From the NCBI RefSeq assembly GCF_011420305.2, contig NZ_CP061769.1, positions 2,095,001-2,159,000 of the forward strand: DNA of 64,000 nt, in the 5' to 3' direction. The notes under the pieces were generated by a model that was given only the letters and a program-made list of their open reading frames with translations, had not been told where the DNA came from and made no database searches. Positions 33,003 through 41,898 of the stretch are shown piece by piece. Every line of letters starts with the position of its first letter. Positions within the stretch are counted from its first letter, which is position 1. Made by a program: the position numbers and the translations under genes. Origin of the DNA: Nocardioides ochotonae (GTDB taxonomy: Bacteria; Actinomycetota; Actinomycetes; Propionibacteriales; Nocardioidaceae).

Positions 33003-34100
33003 TCAGAGGCTGGCGAGCCGGGCGACCGTGGCGTCGTACTCGGCGACCAGGTCGGCCATCACGTCGGCGACCGGACGGACCTCGTTCATCCGGCCGACGA
33101 TCTGGCCGATCGGCATCGAGATGACGTCCGGGTCGCCGGAGGCGGTGATCCTGTTGTGGGCCTCGGCCACCAACAGGTTCTGCAGCGGCATCGGCAGCGG
33201 CTCGGGAGCCCCCTCCTCGGCCCAGGCCTCGGTCCACTTCGTCTTGAGCAGGCGGGCGGGCTTGCCGGTGTAGATGCGGGTGCGAACCGTGTCGGCCGAG
33301 GTCGCGCGGGTGAACGCCTCGGTCCAGCCCGGGCTGCCCTGGAGGTTCTGGTACTCCGTGGTGCCGAGCCAGATGGACCCGGTCCACACGCCCTGCGCGC
33401 CGAGCGCCAGGGAGGCCGCGACCTGGCGACCGGAGCCGATGCCGCCGGCGCCGAGCACCGGCACGTCCGGGCCGACCGCGTCGACGATGTCGGGCGTGAG
33501 CACCATCGAGGCGATCTCGCCGGTGTGCCCGCCGGCCTCGTGGCCTTGGGCGACGATGATGTCGACGCCGTTCGCGACGTGGTTCAGCGCGTGCTTCGCC
33601 GCTCCGGCGAGGGCGGCGACCTGGACACCGTGCTCGTGGCACTTGTCGATGACGTCCTTGGGCGGTGAGCCCAGCGCGTTGGCGATCAGCACCGGGCGGT
33701 GGTTCAGCGCGACGTCGAGGTGCGAGCGGGCCACCGAGTGCAGCCAGCCGAGCACGCCCTCGCGCCCCTCGCCCTCGGCGAGCGGCGGTACGCCGAGCCT
33801 GCGCAGGGTGTCGTCGACGAACCGCTTGTGCGCCTCGGGGACCATCGCGCCGAGGTCGACGGAGGTGCCCTCGGTCGGCACCTTCATCGGCATCACGATG
33901 TCGACGCCGTACGGCTTGCCGTCGGTGTTGTCGTCGAGCCAGGACAGGGTCTTCTCGAGCTCCTCGGCCTCGTTGAACCGCACGCAGCCCAGGACGCCGA
34001 GGCCGCCGGCGCGCGACACGGCCGCGGCGACGTGCTCGGAGGGGGTGAAGGCGAAGATCGGGTAGTCGATCCCGAACTGCTCGCAGAGTGCGGTGCGCAT
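33003..34100 (-). CDS. NPD-family FMN oxidoreductase (nitronate monooxygenase-like), possibly IpdC-like
   Basis: A 365-aa TIM-barrel flavoprotein. It shows IFAFTPSEHVAAAVSRAGGLGVLG, HGVQVAALAGAAKHA, VAQGHEAGGHTGEI and VLGAGGIGSGRQVAASLALGAQGVWTGS, the NPD/2-nitropropane dioxygenase signatures. In M. tuberculosis an NPD protein (IpdC) acts in degradation of steroid rings C and D. This gene is instead coupled to fadD19 by a TGATG overlap, so a role on a CoA thioester in the side-chain pathway is also possible. Exact function uncertain. Confidence 0.75.
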   Translation of the reverse strand: MRTALCEQFGIDYPIFAFTPSEHVAAAVSRAGGLGVLGCVRFNEAEELEKTLSWLDDNTDGKPYGVDIVMPMKVPTEGTSVDLGAMVPEAHKRFVDDTLRRLGVPPLAEGEGREGVLGWLHSVARSHLDVALNHRPVLIANALGSPPKDVIDKCHEHGVQVAALAGAAKHALNHVANGVDIIVAQGHEAGGHTGEIASMVLTPDIVDAVGPDVPVLGAGGIGSGRQVAASLALGAQGVWTGSIWLGTTEYQNLQGSPGWTEAFTRATSADTVRTRIYTGKPARLLKTKWTEAWAEEGAPEPLPMPLQNLLVAEAHNRITASGDPDVISMPIGQIVGRMNEVRPVADVMADLVAEYDATVARLASL

Positions 34101-35764
34101 CAGGCGTTCGCCTCCGTGGTCTGGGCGGCAGCGTCGGCGCGCTCGGCGAGGGCCATCTCCTTGGCCCGGGGGTATTGCGCCTTGCCGGTCGCGTTGCGCG
34201 GGATCTCGGGCACGGCCACCATCACGCGCGGCAGCTTGTAGCCCGAGAGGTGCTCGCGCAGGAACGTCCGCAGCTCGTCGAGCTCGAGGGTGGTGTCCTC
34301 GCGCAGCTCGACCACGGCCGCGACCGCCTGACCGAACTTCTCGTCGGGGACGCCGACGACCAGCACGTCGTACACGCCCGGATGGCGCTTGATCGCCATC
34401 TCGACCTCCTCGGGGTAGACCTTCTCCCCGCCGGTGTTCACGCAGTTCGAGCCGCGCCCGAGCATCGTCACCCGGTTGCCCGTCTCGATCCGCGCGAAGT
34501 CGCCGGGCACCGAGTAGCGCTCGCCGTCGACCTCGATGAACGTGGCCGCGGACTTGACCGGGTCCTTGTAGTAGCCCACCGGCACCGAGCCGCCGCGGCC
34601 CAGGCGGCCGATCCTGCCGACGTTGGTGGCCAGGTCCAGCACGCGGTTCTGGTCGTCGAGCACGACGCTGTTCGGGCCGAGCGCGACCACCGGGCCGTCG
34701 GTGCCGATGTTGTCCTTGTCCTGCATGCCCATGCCCTGGAAGCCGGTCTCCGAGGCGCCCACGGAGTCGGTGTAGATGGCGTCCGGCAGCGCAGCGATCC
34801 AGCGCTCCTTGACCGACGGGCTGAAGATCGCGGCGCTGCTGCTGATCGCGAACAGCCCGGACGCGTCGTACGGCGCGCCGGTGGCGGCCTGCCGCTCGTA
34901 CTCCTCGATCAGCGGACGGGCCATCGCGTCGCCGGTCATGAAGATCAGCTGGACCTTCTCCCGGTCGATGATCTGCCACGTGCGGGCCGGGTCGAACTTC
35001 GGCTCCAGGATCGTGAGGTGCCCGGCGAACAGGTGCATCAGCAGGCCGGCCTGGGCGCCGCCGTGCATCAGCGGGCTGAGTGGGAAGGTCACCATACGGC
35101 CGGGCGACTTGGCCTGCTCGGACTGGTCGTACTCGTCGAGGACCTGGCCGGTGTAGAAGTCGATGCCGCCGCCGAGCACCCGCCAGAAGTCCTCGTGGCG
35201 CCACATCACGCCCTTGGGGAAGCCGGTGGTGCCGCCGGTGTAGATGATGTGCAGGTCGTCGGCGCTGCGCTCCTCGAAGTCGCGTTCGGTGCTCTGCCCG
35301 GCCATCGCGTCGGCCCACAGCACCCCGTCGAAGCCGGAGATGTCGCTCGTGTCGTCGGGCTCGAGCACGTCGGGCATCACCACGACGTGGCGCAACTTGT
35401 CGTGGCGCGGGAACGTCGCGGTCACGAGCGGGGCGTAGGTGCGCTCGACGATCAGCGCGACCACGTCGGCGTTGTCGAAGAGGTAGTCCAGCTCGGCCTC
35501 GACGTAGCGGTAGTTGACGTTGATGCAGACGGCGCGGATCTTCATCACGGCCAGCACCGCCACGACGTGTTCGATGCTGTTCTTGGCATAGATGCCGACG
35601 TGGTCGCCCACCCCGATCCCTTGGGCGCGCAGATGGTGCGCCAGGCGGTTCGCTTCAGCCTCCAGCTCGGCGAAGGAGACGCCACGGTCTCCCACCAGGA
35701 GGGCGCGGTTGTCCGGCGCGGCGTCGACGGCATGTTCAACGAGGTCAGCGATGTTCAGGGCCAC
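34100..35764 (-). CDS. fadD19: Steroid-CoA ligase FadD19
   Basis: A 554-aa AMP-forming ligase. P-loop YTGGTTGFPKG is at residues 175-185; also SVGASETGFQGMG, RGSNCVNTGGEKVYPEEVE and the final PRNATGKAQYPRAKE. Close resemblance to FadD19 indicates activation of 3-oxo-cholestenoate-type side-chain acids; in Rhodococcus FadD19 is needed for C24-branched sterols. The GTG start lies 9 nt after a TCTAGT -10 box that is formed by the KstR-like operator, without a ribosome site, so the mRNA is probably leaderless. Confidence 0.92.
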   Translation of the reverse strand: MALNIADLVEHAVDAAPDNRALLVGDRGVSFAELEAEANRLAHHLRAQGIGVGDHVGIYAKNSIEHVVAVLAVMKIRAVCINVNYRYVEAELDYLFDNADVVALIVERTYAPLVTATFPRHDKLRHVVVMPDVLEPDDTSDISGFDGVLWADAMAGQSTERDFEERSADDLHIIYTGGTTGFPKGVMWRHEDFWRVLGGGIDFYTGQVLDEYDQSEQAKSPGRMVTFPLSPLMHGGAQAGLLMHLFAGHLTILEPKFDPARTWQIIDREKVQLIFMTGDAMARPLIEEYERQAATGAPYDASGLFAISSSAAIFSPSVKERWIAALPDAIYTDSVGASETGFQGMGMQDKDNIGTDGPVVALGPNSVVLDDQNRVLDLATNVGRIGRLGRGGSVPVGYYKDPVKSAATFIEVDGERYSVPGDFARIETGNRVTMLGRGSNCVNTGGEKVYPEEVEMAIKRHPGVYDVLVVGVPDEKFGQAVAAVVELREDTTLELDELRTFLREHLSGYKLPRVMVAVPEIPRNATGKAQYPRAKEMALAERADAAAQTTEANA

Positions 35765-35775
35765 GGTCCGGAGAC

Positions 35776-35789
35776 TAGAACACGTTCTT
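35776..35789. promoter_or_regulatory. KstR-like operator, fadD19 / echA19
   Basis: TAGAACACGTTCTT, 13 of 14 positions compatible with an inverted TnnAACnnGTTnnA site. On the minus strand its end forms TCTAGT (35774-35779), the probable fadD19 -10 box. On the plus strand TAGCAT at 35799-35804 lies 6 nt before echA19. Confidence 0.88.
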
Positions 35790-35810
35790 GTTCTTGGCTA
35801 GCATCTCGCC

Positions 35811-36629
35811 ATGACCGCCACCCAGAACTCGCCCGCGACCGGTGCTGCCCCCCACTGTCTGGTCGAGCAGGACGGCCACAAGCTGGTCGTCACGATGAAC
35901 CGACCCGAGCGGCGCAACGCTCTGTCCGGCGAGATGCTCGCGATCATGGAGCAGGCGTGGGACCGGGTGAACGCCGATGACGGCATCCGGGTCTGCATCC
36001 TCACCGGCGCCGGCGGCTACTTCTGCGCGGGCGCGGACCTCAAGGCGATGTCGGCGAAACCGCCGTCGGAGAGCTTCGAGTCCGGGGAGTACGACCCGTC
36101 GGTGATCAAGGCCCTGCTCAAGGGCTTCCGGCTGACCAAGCCGCTGATCGCCGCGGTCGAGGGTCCCGCGATCGCCGGCGGCACCGAGATCCTCCAGGGC
36201 ACCGACATCCGGGTGGCCGGCGAGTCCGCGAAGTTCGGCATCTCCGAGGCACGCTGGAGCCTCTACCCGATGGGCGGCTCGGCGGTGCGCCTGGTGCGCC
36301 AGATCCCCTACACCGTCGCCGCCGACCTGCTGCTGACCGGACGCCACGTGCTCGCCCCCGAGGCCAAGGAGCTCGGCCTGATCGGGCACGTCGTGCCGGA
36401 CGGGCAGGCGCTCGCGAAGGCCCACGAGCTCGCCGACCAGATCTGTGCGAACGGCCCGCTGGCGGTCCAGGCCATCCTGCGCACGATGCGTGACTCCGAG
36501 GGTCGCCACGAGGACGACTGCTGGGCCGACGATGCCCGGGTCGGCGCGGCGGTCTTCGCCTCCGACGACGCCAAGGAGGGTCCGCGCGCCTTCGCCGAGA
36601 AGCGCGCGCCGCGGTTCACGGGGCGCTGA
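35811..36629 (+). CDS. echA19: Enoyl-CoA hydratase, EchA19-like
   Basis: A 272-aa crotonase-fold protein. It shows [14 protein letters not shown], the oxyanion-hole segment [13 protein letters not shown] and [27 protein letters not shown]. EchA19 of M. tuberculosis hydrates the enoyl-CoA made from the sterol side chain, and it is likewise next to fadD19. It has no ribosome site and begins 6 nt after a TAGCAT hexamer, suggesting leaderless translation. It is divergent from fadD19 across a KstR-like operator. Confidence 0.9.
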   Translation: MTATQNSPATGAAPHCLVEQDGHKLVVTMNRPERRNALSGEMLAIMEQAWDRVNADDGIRVCILTGAGGYFCAGADLKAMSAKPPSESFESGEYDPSVIKALLKGFRLTKPLIAAVEGPAIAGGTEILQGTDIRVAGESAKFGISEARWSLYPMGGSAVRLVRQIPYTVAADLLLTGRHVLAPEAKELGLIGHVVPDGQALAKAHELADQICANGPLAVQAILRTMRDSEGRHEDDCWADDARVGAAVFASDDAKEGPRAFAEKRAPRFTGR

Positions 36630-36652
36630 GTCGGTCGGCGGGTTTCCGGTTC

Positions 36653-36736
36653 CCCGGGGTCGGTGCTTCTCCGCGCAATTGCTGGGATTGATACCGGTTT
36701 TGCGCGGCGGCAGGTGCTTCTCCCAGCAATTGCGCG
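36653..36736. repeat. CAATTG hairpin repeat, copy A
   Basis: About 84 bp. CGCGCAATTGCTGGGA (36672-36687) pairs with 36721-36736 across a 33-nt spacer that begins TTGATACCGG. Nearly identical to copy B at 38055-38139 (arms identical over 15 bp, spacer differing at a few positions) and in the same orientation. It lies between the convergent ends of echA19 and the 412-aa gene. Confidence 0.9.
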
Positions 36737-36759
36737 CGTGGAAACGACCGCGGACCGGT

Positions 36760-37998
36760 TCAGACCGGGCTGATCGGCAGGGAGCGTCGCGGCTCGAAGG
36801 CGAAGTCCGCGCCGGTGCTGAACCGGGTCACGGCGACCTCGTCGGCCACCGGAGCCGGCTGCTCACGCGCAACGAGCCGGGCCACCCACTCCTCGTCGGT
36901 GCCGGCGACCTCCACGTCGAGGTGCGGGTCCACAGCGCGGACGATCGCCTGGAGCGGTGCGATCGACGACGGCCCGCAGCGGGTGATCCAGGCGCCGTCC
37001 CGGGTCGCGGCCGACTCGCGCACGCGCAGCTCACCAGCGGCGAACGACGCGTCGACGTACGCCGCCGGGTTGAGCAGGGGGTGCAGCTCGAGCACCCGCA
37101 GGGCGCCGGCCATCACGTCGGGCAGGTCGAGCGCGCGGTGCAGGCGGGCCGCGGCGACGCCGGCGATGCCGACGAGCTGGCGGGTGGTGATGGTGCGGAG
37201 CAGCTCGGCGTCCTCGCCGGCCCGGGCGCGGACGGCGAGGGTGAAGGCGAGGTTGAGAAGGTGCATCTGCACGCACACCTCGTCGGCGATCCGCACCAGC
37301 GCGGACCGGGAGAACCGCGTGAAGTCCAAGTCCGCCAGCAGCGGGCCGGCGTAGTCGGCGAGCCCGTCGTCGGCGGGGTCGATGGGGTCCAGGTCCAGAC
37401 CGGCCGCGTGGGTGCGGGCGATCACCTCGCACTGGGCGATGGCCGCCACCGGCGGGTGCGCCGGGTCGATGCGCACCGTCCAGGCGCAGTGCGGCTGACG
37501 GTCCGCGGGGACCCGCGGCGGCCGGTGCAGCGGGCGCACCTGGGCGTGCGGGTTGGTCGCCACGGCGGTCGCGTCGAAGGTGGGGTCCTCGATGTCGTGG
37601 CACATCGCGCGGACGTAGTCGGGGCCCATCGGCTCGACGTCCATGAGGGCACCGCAGTGGTCCAGGTGGAACTCGCCGTGCCAGCGGTCGTGGACGGTGT
37701 AGCGGAAGTCCATGAACTGCGGCGGCGCCCCGATGTCGAGCTGGAGCCCCTTGAAGATCGTCACCACGTCGCCCTCGCCCGGAGCTGGCGCGTAGCCGAG
37801 CGCGCGCTGCATCCGCCGGGTGTAGATCGGCGAGGACGCGGCCCACTCCTCGATCGCGATCTGCGCCATCTCCTCGCGCCCGAACGCGCTGATGCACCAC
37901 GCCATCCCGGAGCGGTCGATGAGCTGGCCGATCAGCAGCAGCTCGGGCACGAGTACGGCGAGCTGCTCGCGCGACAGGTCGTCGTACCGGCTGGGCAT
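36760..37998 (-). CDS. Uncharacterised 412-aa protein within the sterol cluster
   Basis: I do not recognise this family. The protein is soluble, with no signal peptide or membrane segment. Conspicuous conserved-looking segments are MAWCISAFGREEMAQIAIEEW, HCGALMDVEPMGPDYV, MCHDIEDPTFDATA, PHCAWTVRID and NLAFTLAVRARAG. Several Cys and His residues (HCGAL, MCHD, HCAW) could form a metal or catalytic site, loosely recalling ATC-hydrolase-type folds. It is flanked on both sides by copies of the CAATTG repeat and has no KstR-like site or clear ribosome site. A role in sterol metabolism is only suggested by its neighbours. Confidence 0.75.
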   Translation of the reverse strand: MPSRYDDLSREQLAVLVPELLLIGQLIDRSGMAWCISAFGREEMAQIAIEEWAASSPIYTRRMQRALGYAPAPGEGDVVTIFKGLQLDIGAPPQFMDFRYTVHDRWHGEFHLDHCGALMDVEPMGPDYVRAMCHDIEDPTFDATAVATNPHAQVRPLHRPPRVPADRQPHCAWTVRIDPAHPPVAAIAQCEVIARTHAAGLDLDPIDPADDGLADYAGPLLADLDFTRFSRSALVRIADEVCVQMHLLNLAFTLAVRARAGEDAELLRTITTRQLVGIAGVAAARLHRALDLPDVMAGALRVLELHPLLNPAAYVDASFAAGELRVRESAATRDGAWITRCGPSSIAPLQAIVRAVDPHLDVEVAGTDEEWVARLVAREQPAPVADEVAVTRFSTGADFAFEPRRSLPISPV

Positions 37999-38054
37999 GG
38001 GGCCGATCGTGGGTCAGCCCGGCGCGGGTGTCAACAGGTCGGGCCACGGTGATG

Positions 38055-38139
38055 CCCGGAGGTCGGTGCTCTTCGGCGCAATTGCTGGGATTGATACCGG
38101 TTCCTCGCGGCGGCAGGTCCTTCTCCCAGCAATTGCGCA
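38055..38139. repeat. CAATTG hairpin repeat, copy B
   Basis: Same element as copy A. GCGCAATTGCTGGGA (38076-38090) pairs with 38124-38138 across a 33-nt spacer. It sits in the divergent region between the 412-aa gene and the aldo/keto reductase, so it cannot simply be a terminator. The 100 bp after it are rich in CCCGGG-like words and hold nothing else I could identify. Confidence 0.9.
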
Positions 38140-38241
38140 GTTTCGCGCGCAACCCCGGGCGCGCGAACCCGGGCCACCACCCGGGCGCACAACCCGGCCT
38201 ACCGGAGGGGAACGTGTGGACCGGGATGGAACGATGCCAGC

Positions 38242-39126
38242 ATGCACACACGCACCCTGGGCAACGACAGCGTCGGCCGCGTCGAGGTGGGCGCCATCGG
38301 CCTCGGGCTGATGACCTTTGACCAGTCCGGCCCGCAGCCCCGCGAGCAGCTGCTCGCGACGGTCCGGGCCGCGCTGGACGCCGGCGTCACCCTCTTCGAC
38401 ACCGCCGACGCCTACGGCTGGGGCGAGGAGCTGGGCGCCGACGCCCAGGGCGCCAACGAGCTGCTGATCGCCTCGCTGCTCGACGAGCTGGGTGTGCGCG
38501 ACCACGTCCTGCTGGCGACCAAGGCCGGCCACGTGCGCGCCGGCGGCGGCGCCTGGGCGCTGGACTCCTCCCCCGAGCACCTGCACCACGCGGTCGACGC
38601 CAGCCTGGAGCGCCTCGGTGTCGAGCAGATCGCGCTGTGGCAGCACCACCGCCCGGACCCGAAGGTGCCCTACGAGGAGGTCCTGGTCACCCTCAAGCAG
38701 GTCGCCGACTCCGGCAAGGTCGCGATGCTGGGGATCTCCAACGCCGACCGGGCCGAGATCCGGCTCGCCCACGCGGTCCTCGGCGACTCGCTGGTCAGCG
38801 TGCAGAACCAGTTCTCCCCGGCGTTCCGCAGCAGCGCCCCCGAGATCGACCTGTGCGACGAGCTGGGCCTGGCGTTCCTGCCGTGGAGCCCTCTCGGCGG
38901 TCTGGGCGACGCGAAGGCGATGGCCGACAAGCACCCCGCCTTCGCGGAGGTCGCGGCCGCGCACGGCGTCAGCGCCCAGCAGGTCGCCCTGGCCTGGGAG
39001 CTCGCGCAGTCGCCGCGGGTGATCCCGATCCCCGGCGCCAAGCGGCCGGAGTCGATCCGGGACTCCGCGGCGGCCGCGGACCTCGAGCTCAGCGCCGACG
39101 AGGTGGCGCGCCTCGACGCCTCCTGA
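38242..39126 (+). CDS. Aldo/keto reductase
   Basis: A 294-aa (beta/alpha)8 NADPH oxidoreductase. Catalytic tetrad candidates are D53 and Y58 (FDTADAYGWGE), K94 (LATKAGH) and a His in WQHHRPD. The C-terminal cofactor segment is VIPIPGAKRPESIRDS. Substrate unknown; reduction of a keto or aldehyde group of a sterol intermediate is possible from context only. It is convergent with the fadD8-like gene and lacks a KstR-like operator. Confidence 0.85.
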   Translation: MHTRTLGNDSVGRVEVGAIGLGLMTFDQSGPQPREQLLATVRAALDAGVTLFDTADAYGWGEELGADAQGANELLIASLLDELGVRDHVLLATKAGHVRAGGGAWALDSSPEHLHHAVDASLERLGVEQIALWQHHRPDPKVPYEEVLVTLKQVADSGKVAMLGISNADRAEIRLAHAVLGDSLVSVQNQFSPAFRSSAPEIDLCDELGLAFLPWSPLGGLGDAKAMADKHPAFAEVAAAHGVSAQQVALAWELAQSPRVIPIPGAKRPESIRDSAAAADLELSADEVARLDAS

Positions 39127-39147
39127 CGCCGTCGGCGGGCGCGACGC

Positions 39148-40740
39148 TCAGCCGACCGCGCGCTCGCCGGTCCAGTAGAGCGCGCGCAGCGCCTTCTTGT
39201 CCGGCTTGCCCAGCCCGGTGAGCGGGAGCGCGTCGGTGGCGATCACCTGCTTGGGCGCCTGCACGGAGCCCTTGCGGTCCTTGACCATCTGCTGGATCTC
39301 CGCGACCACCTCGTCGCTCAGCTCGTGGCCCTCACGCAGCACGACGACCGCCGTGACGGCCTCGCCGAACTTCTCGTGCGGCGTGCCGATCACACCGACC
39401 TGGGCGATCGCGGGGTGCTCGGCGACGACGTCCTCGACCTCGCGCGGGAAGACGTTGAACCCGCCGGTGACGATCATGTCCTTGGTCCGGTCCACGATGT
39501 ACCAGTAGCCGTCCTCGTCCTCGCGCGCCACGTCGCCGGTGTGCATCCAGCCGTCGCGGAAGGTCTCCGCGGTCGCCTCGGGGAGGTTCCAGTAGCCGTC
39601 GGCCAGGAGCGGTCCGGCCACGCAGATCTCGCCGGGCTCGCCGGTCGGGACCGGCTGCCCGTCCTCGCCGAGCAGCGCGGTCCGCAGGAACGCCGAGGGC
39701 CGCCCGCACGACGCGAGACGCCGCTCGTCGCCGCTGACGTGGTCACCCTTGGCCAGGTAGGTGATCACCATCGGCGCCTCGGACTGGCCGTAGTACTGCG
39801 CGAAGATCGGCCCGAAGCGGTCGATCGCCTCCTGGAGCCGCACCGGGTTGATCGCCGAGGCTCCGTAGTACACGGTCTCCAGCGACGACAGGTCGCGGGT
39901 GTGCGAGTCGGGGTGGTCCAGGAGCGCGTAGAGCATCGAGGGCACCAGCATGGTGGCCGTGATCCGCTGCTCCTCGATCGTGCGGAGGACCTCGGCCGGG
40001 TCGAACTTCGCCAGCACGTGGAGGCAGCCGCCCTGGAGCACGGTGGGCACGAAGAACGCCGCGCCGGCGTGCGACAGCGGCGTGCACATCAAGAAGCGCG
40101 GCGCCTCGGGCCACTCCCACTCCGCCATCTGCACCTGGGTCATCGCGTGCATCGAGCGGGCGGTCCCGACGACGCCCTTGGGCTTGCCGGTCGTGCCGCC
40201 GGTGTAGGTGATGGAGACGATGTGGTCAGGCGCGAGCGTCGCTGCCTCCAGCGGCAGCGGGTCGTACGACGCCGCGGCCGCGCTCAGGTCGTGCCCGACG
40301 TGGGCCAACGCGTCCGGCACCGGCCCGATCGTGAGCACCTTCTCCAGCTTCGGGCACCGCTCCAGCAGCCCCAGCGCCCGCTCGACGAACATCGGCACCG
40401 GGTCGATGCTCAGCGTCGTGATCTCCGCGTCGTTGATGACGTAGGCGTGGTCCTCGAGCGAGCCGAGCGGGTGCAGCGACGTCCGCCGGTAGCCCTGGGT
40501 CTGCCCGGCGCCGAGGATGAACAGCACCTCGGGGCGGTTCAGCGCGAGCAGTGCCCCGGAGGTCCCCCGCCCGGCGCCGAGCGCCTCGTAGGCCTGGACG
40601 TACTGGCTGATCCGCTCCGCGACCTCGCCGCCGGTCAGCGTCGAGTCGCCGAGGTACATCACGGGGCTGCGCCGGTGCCGTCGCAGGGCGGCCACCATCA
40701 GGTGGCCGTTGTGGGTGCCGGTCCGGATCTCGTCGCTCAT
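39148..40740 (-). CDS. fadD8: Fatty acid/steroid acyl-CoA ligase, FadD8-like
   Basis: A 530-aa AMP-forming ligase. P-loop YTGGTTGKPKGVV begins at residue 179; ETVYYGASAINPVRLQEAI, FAQYYGQSEAP, GYWYIVDRTKDMIVTGGFNVFPREVE and PLTGLGKPDKKALR follow. The N-terminus (THNGHLMVAALRRH) and several long blocks match M. tuberculosis FadD8. A KstR-like operator forms its -10 box 9 nt before the ATG, with no ribosome site, implying a leaderless message and control as part of the sterol regulon. Substrate not known from sequence. Confidence 0.85.
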   Translation of the reverse strand: MSDEIRTGTHNGHLMVAALRRHRRSPVMYLGDSTLTGGEVAERISQYVQAYEALGAGRGTSGALLALNRPEVLFILGAGQTQGYRRTSLHPLGSLEDHAYVINDAEITTLSIDPVPMFVERALGLLERCPKLEKVLTIGPVPDALAHVGHDLSAAAASYDPLPLEAATLAPDHIVSITYTGGTTGKPKGVVGTARSMHAMTQVQMAEWEWPEAPRFLMCTPLSHAGAAFFVPTVLQGGCLHVLAKFDPAEVLRTIEEQRITATMLVPSMLYALLDHPDSHTRDLSSLETVYYGASAINPVRLQEAIDRFGPIFAQYYGQSEAPMVITYLAKGDHVSGDERRLASCGRPSAFLRTALLGEDGQPVPTGEPGEICVAGPLLADGYWNLPEATAETFRDGWMHTGDVAREDEDGYWYIVDRTKDMIVTGGFNVFPREVEDVVAEHPAIAQVGVIGTPHEKFGEAVTAVVVLREGHELSDEVVAEIQQMVKDRKGSVQAPKQVIATDALPLTGLGKPDKKALRALYWTGERAVG

Positions 40741-40751
40741 GGCGCCGAGAC

Positions 40752-40765
40752 TAGAACGCGTTCCA
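40752..40765. promoter_or_regulatory. KstR-like operator upstream of the fadD8-like gene
   Basis: TAGAACGCGTTCCA fits TnnAACnnGTTnnA fully. On the minus strand it runs into TCTAGT (40750-40755), 9 nt before the ATG at 40740. Confidence 0.88.
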
Positions 40766-40795
40766 GTGCGGCGCCACTGCGACGTGCCGGCCCGC

Positions 40796-41851
40796 TCAGG
40801 CGAGCAGCTCGGCGACCGAGCGCACCTCCTCGGGGGAACGGCAGCTGAGCAGCAGCGTGCTCACCCCGGTCTCCTCCCACTGCGCGACCTTCTCCCGAAC
40901 CTCCCCCGCGGTGCCGATGATGTGCATGTCGTCGACGAGCTCGTCGGGGATCAGCGCGGTCGCGCGGTCCTTCTCCCCCGTCAGGTAGAGCTCCTGCACC
41001 TCGTCCGCGAGCGCGCCGTACCCCATCCGCACGAAGACCTCCTTGTGGAAGTTCGCCTCCTTCGCGCCCATCCCGCCCATGTAGAGCGAGACGAACGGCC
41101 GCATCGCGTCGAGCACAGCAGCCTTCTCCGCGGCCGAGGAGACCACTTGGAGGTGGCAGGTGGCCGCGATCTCGAAGTCCGCACGGGTACGCCGCGCCCC
41201 GGGCCGGGCGAACCCCTCGTCGAGCCACGGCTGGTACATCCCCGCCGACTTCGGGGTGTAGAAGATCGGGATCCACCCGTCCGCGATCTCCGCGGTCTGC
41301 GCGACGTTCTTCGGCCCCTCGGCACCGAGCCAGATCGGCAGGTCCGCGCGCAGCGGGTGCACGATCGGCTTGAGCGGCTTGCCGAGGCCCACGGCACCCG
41401 GGCCGACGTACGGCAGCGGGTGGTGCGGGCCGGCGCTCGTCACCGGCGCCTCCCGAGCGAGCACCTGGCGGATGATCTCGACGACCTCGCGGGTCCGCGC
41501 GAGCGGCTTGGCGAACGGCGCGCCGTACCAGCCCTCGACGACCTGCGGGCCGCTCACGCCCATGCCGAGCACGACCCGGCCACCGCTGAGGTGGTCGAGG
41601 GTGAGCGCGTGCATCGCGATCGAGGTCGGCGTGCGGCCCGACATCTGCACGATCGAGGTCCCCAGCCGCACGCGGGAGGTGTCGCGACCCCACCACGCCA
41701 AGGGAGTGAACGCATCCGAGCCCCACGCCTCGGCGGTGAAGATCGCGTCGAAGCCGCTCTCCTCCGCCGCCGCCACGAGCTCCCCGACCCCCTGCGGGGG
41801 CTGCGCGCCCCAGTAGCCCAGCTGCAGTCCAAGTTTCATGACGCACACCAT
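40796..41851 (-). CDS. F420-dependent LLM-class oxidoreductase, Rv3520c-like
   Basis: A 351-aa luciferase-like (beta/alpha)8 protein. MKLGLQLGYWGAQPPQ, IFTAEAWGSDAFTPLAWWG and LTLDHLSGGRVVLGMGVSGPQVVEGWYG correspond closely to M. tuberculosis Rv3520c, a conserved member of the sterol cluster with unknown reaction. The ATG at 41851 has an AAGGGG site; the ATG four codons later (41839) matches the usual family N-terminus and is the alternative start. It shares a KstR-like operator with the divergent DUF35 gene. Confidence 0.85.
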   Translation of the reverse strand: MVCVMKLGLQLGYWGAQPPQGVGELVAAAEESGFDAIFTAEAWGSDAFTPLAWWGRDTSRVRLGTSIVQMSGRTPTSIAMHALTLDHLSGGRVVLGMGVSGPQVVEGWYGAPFAKPLARTREVVEIIRQVLAREAPVTSAGPHHPLPYVGPGAVGLGKPLKPIVHPLRADLPIWLGAEGPKNVAQTAEIADGWIPIFYTPKSAGMYQPWLDEGFARPGARRTRADFEIAATCHLQVVSSAAEKAAVLDAMRPFVSLYMGGMGAKEANFHKEVFVRMGYGALADEVQELYLTGEKDRATALIPDELVDDMHIIGTAGEVREKVAQWEETGVSTLLLSCRSPEEVRSVAELLA

Positions 41852-41873
41852 GGCAGACCCCTTGTCAGCGCGA

Positions 41874-41887
41874 TAGAACCTGTTCTA
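41874..41887. promoter_or_regulatory. KstR-like operator, Rv3520c-like / DUF35 gene
   Basis: TAGAACCTGTTCTA, a perfect 6-2-6 palindrome. On the plus strand it supplies TCTAGT (41884-41889) as a -10 box, 9 nt before the DUF35 gene ATG. On the minus strand TTCTAT faces the Rv3520c-like gene. Confidence 0.92.
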
Positions 41888-41898
41888 GTTTCAGCGCC

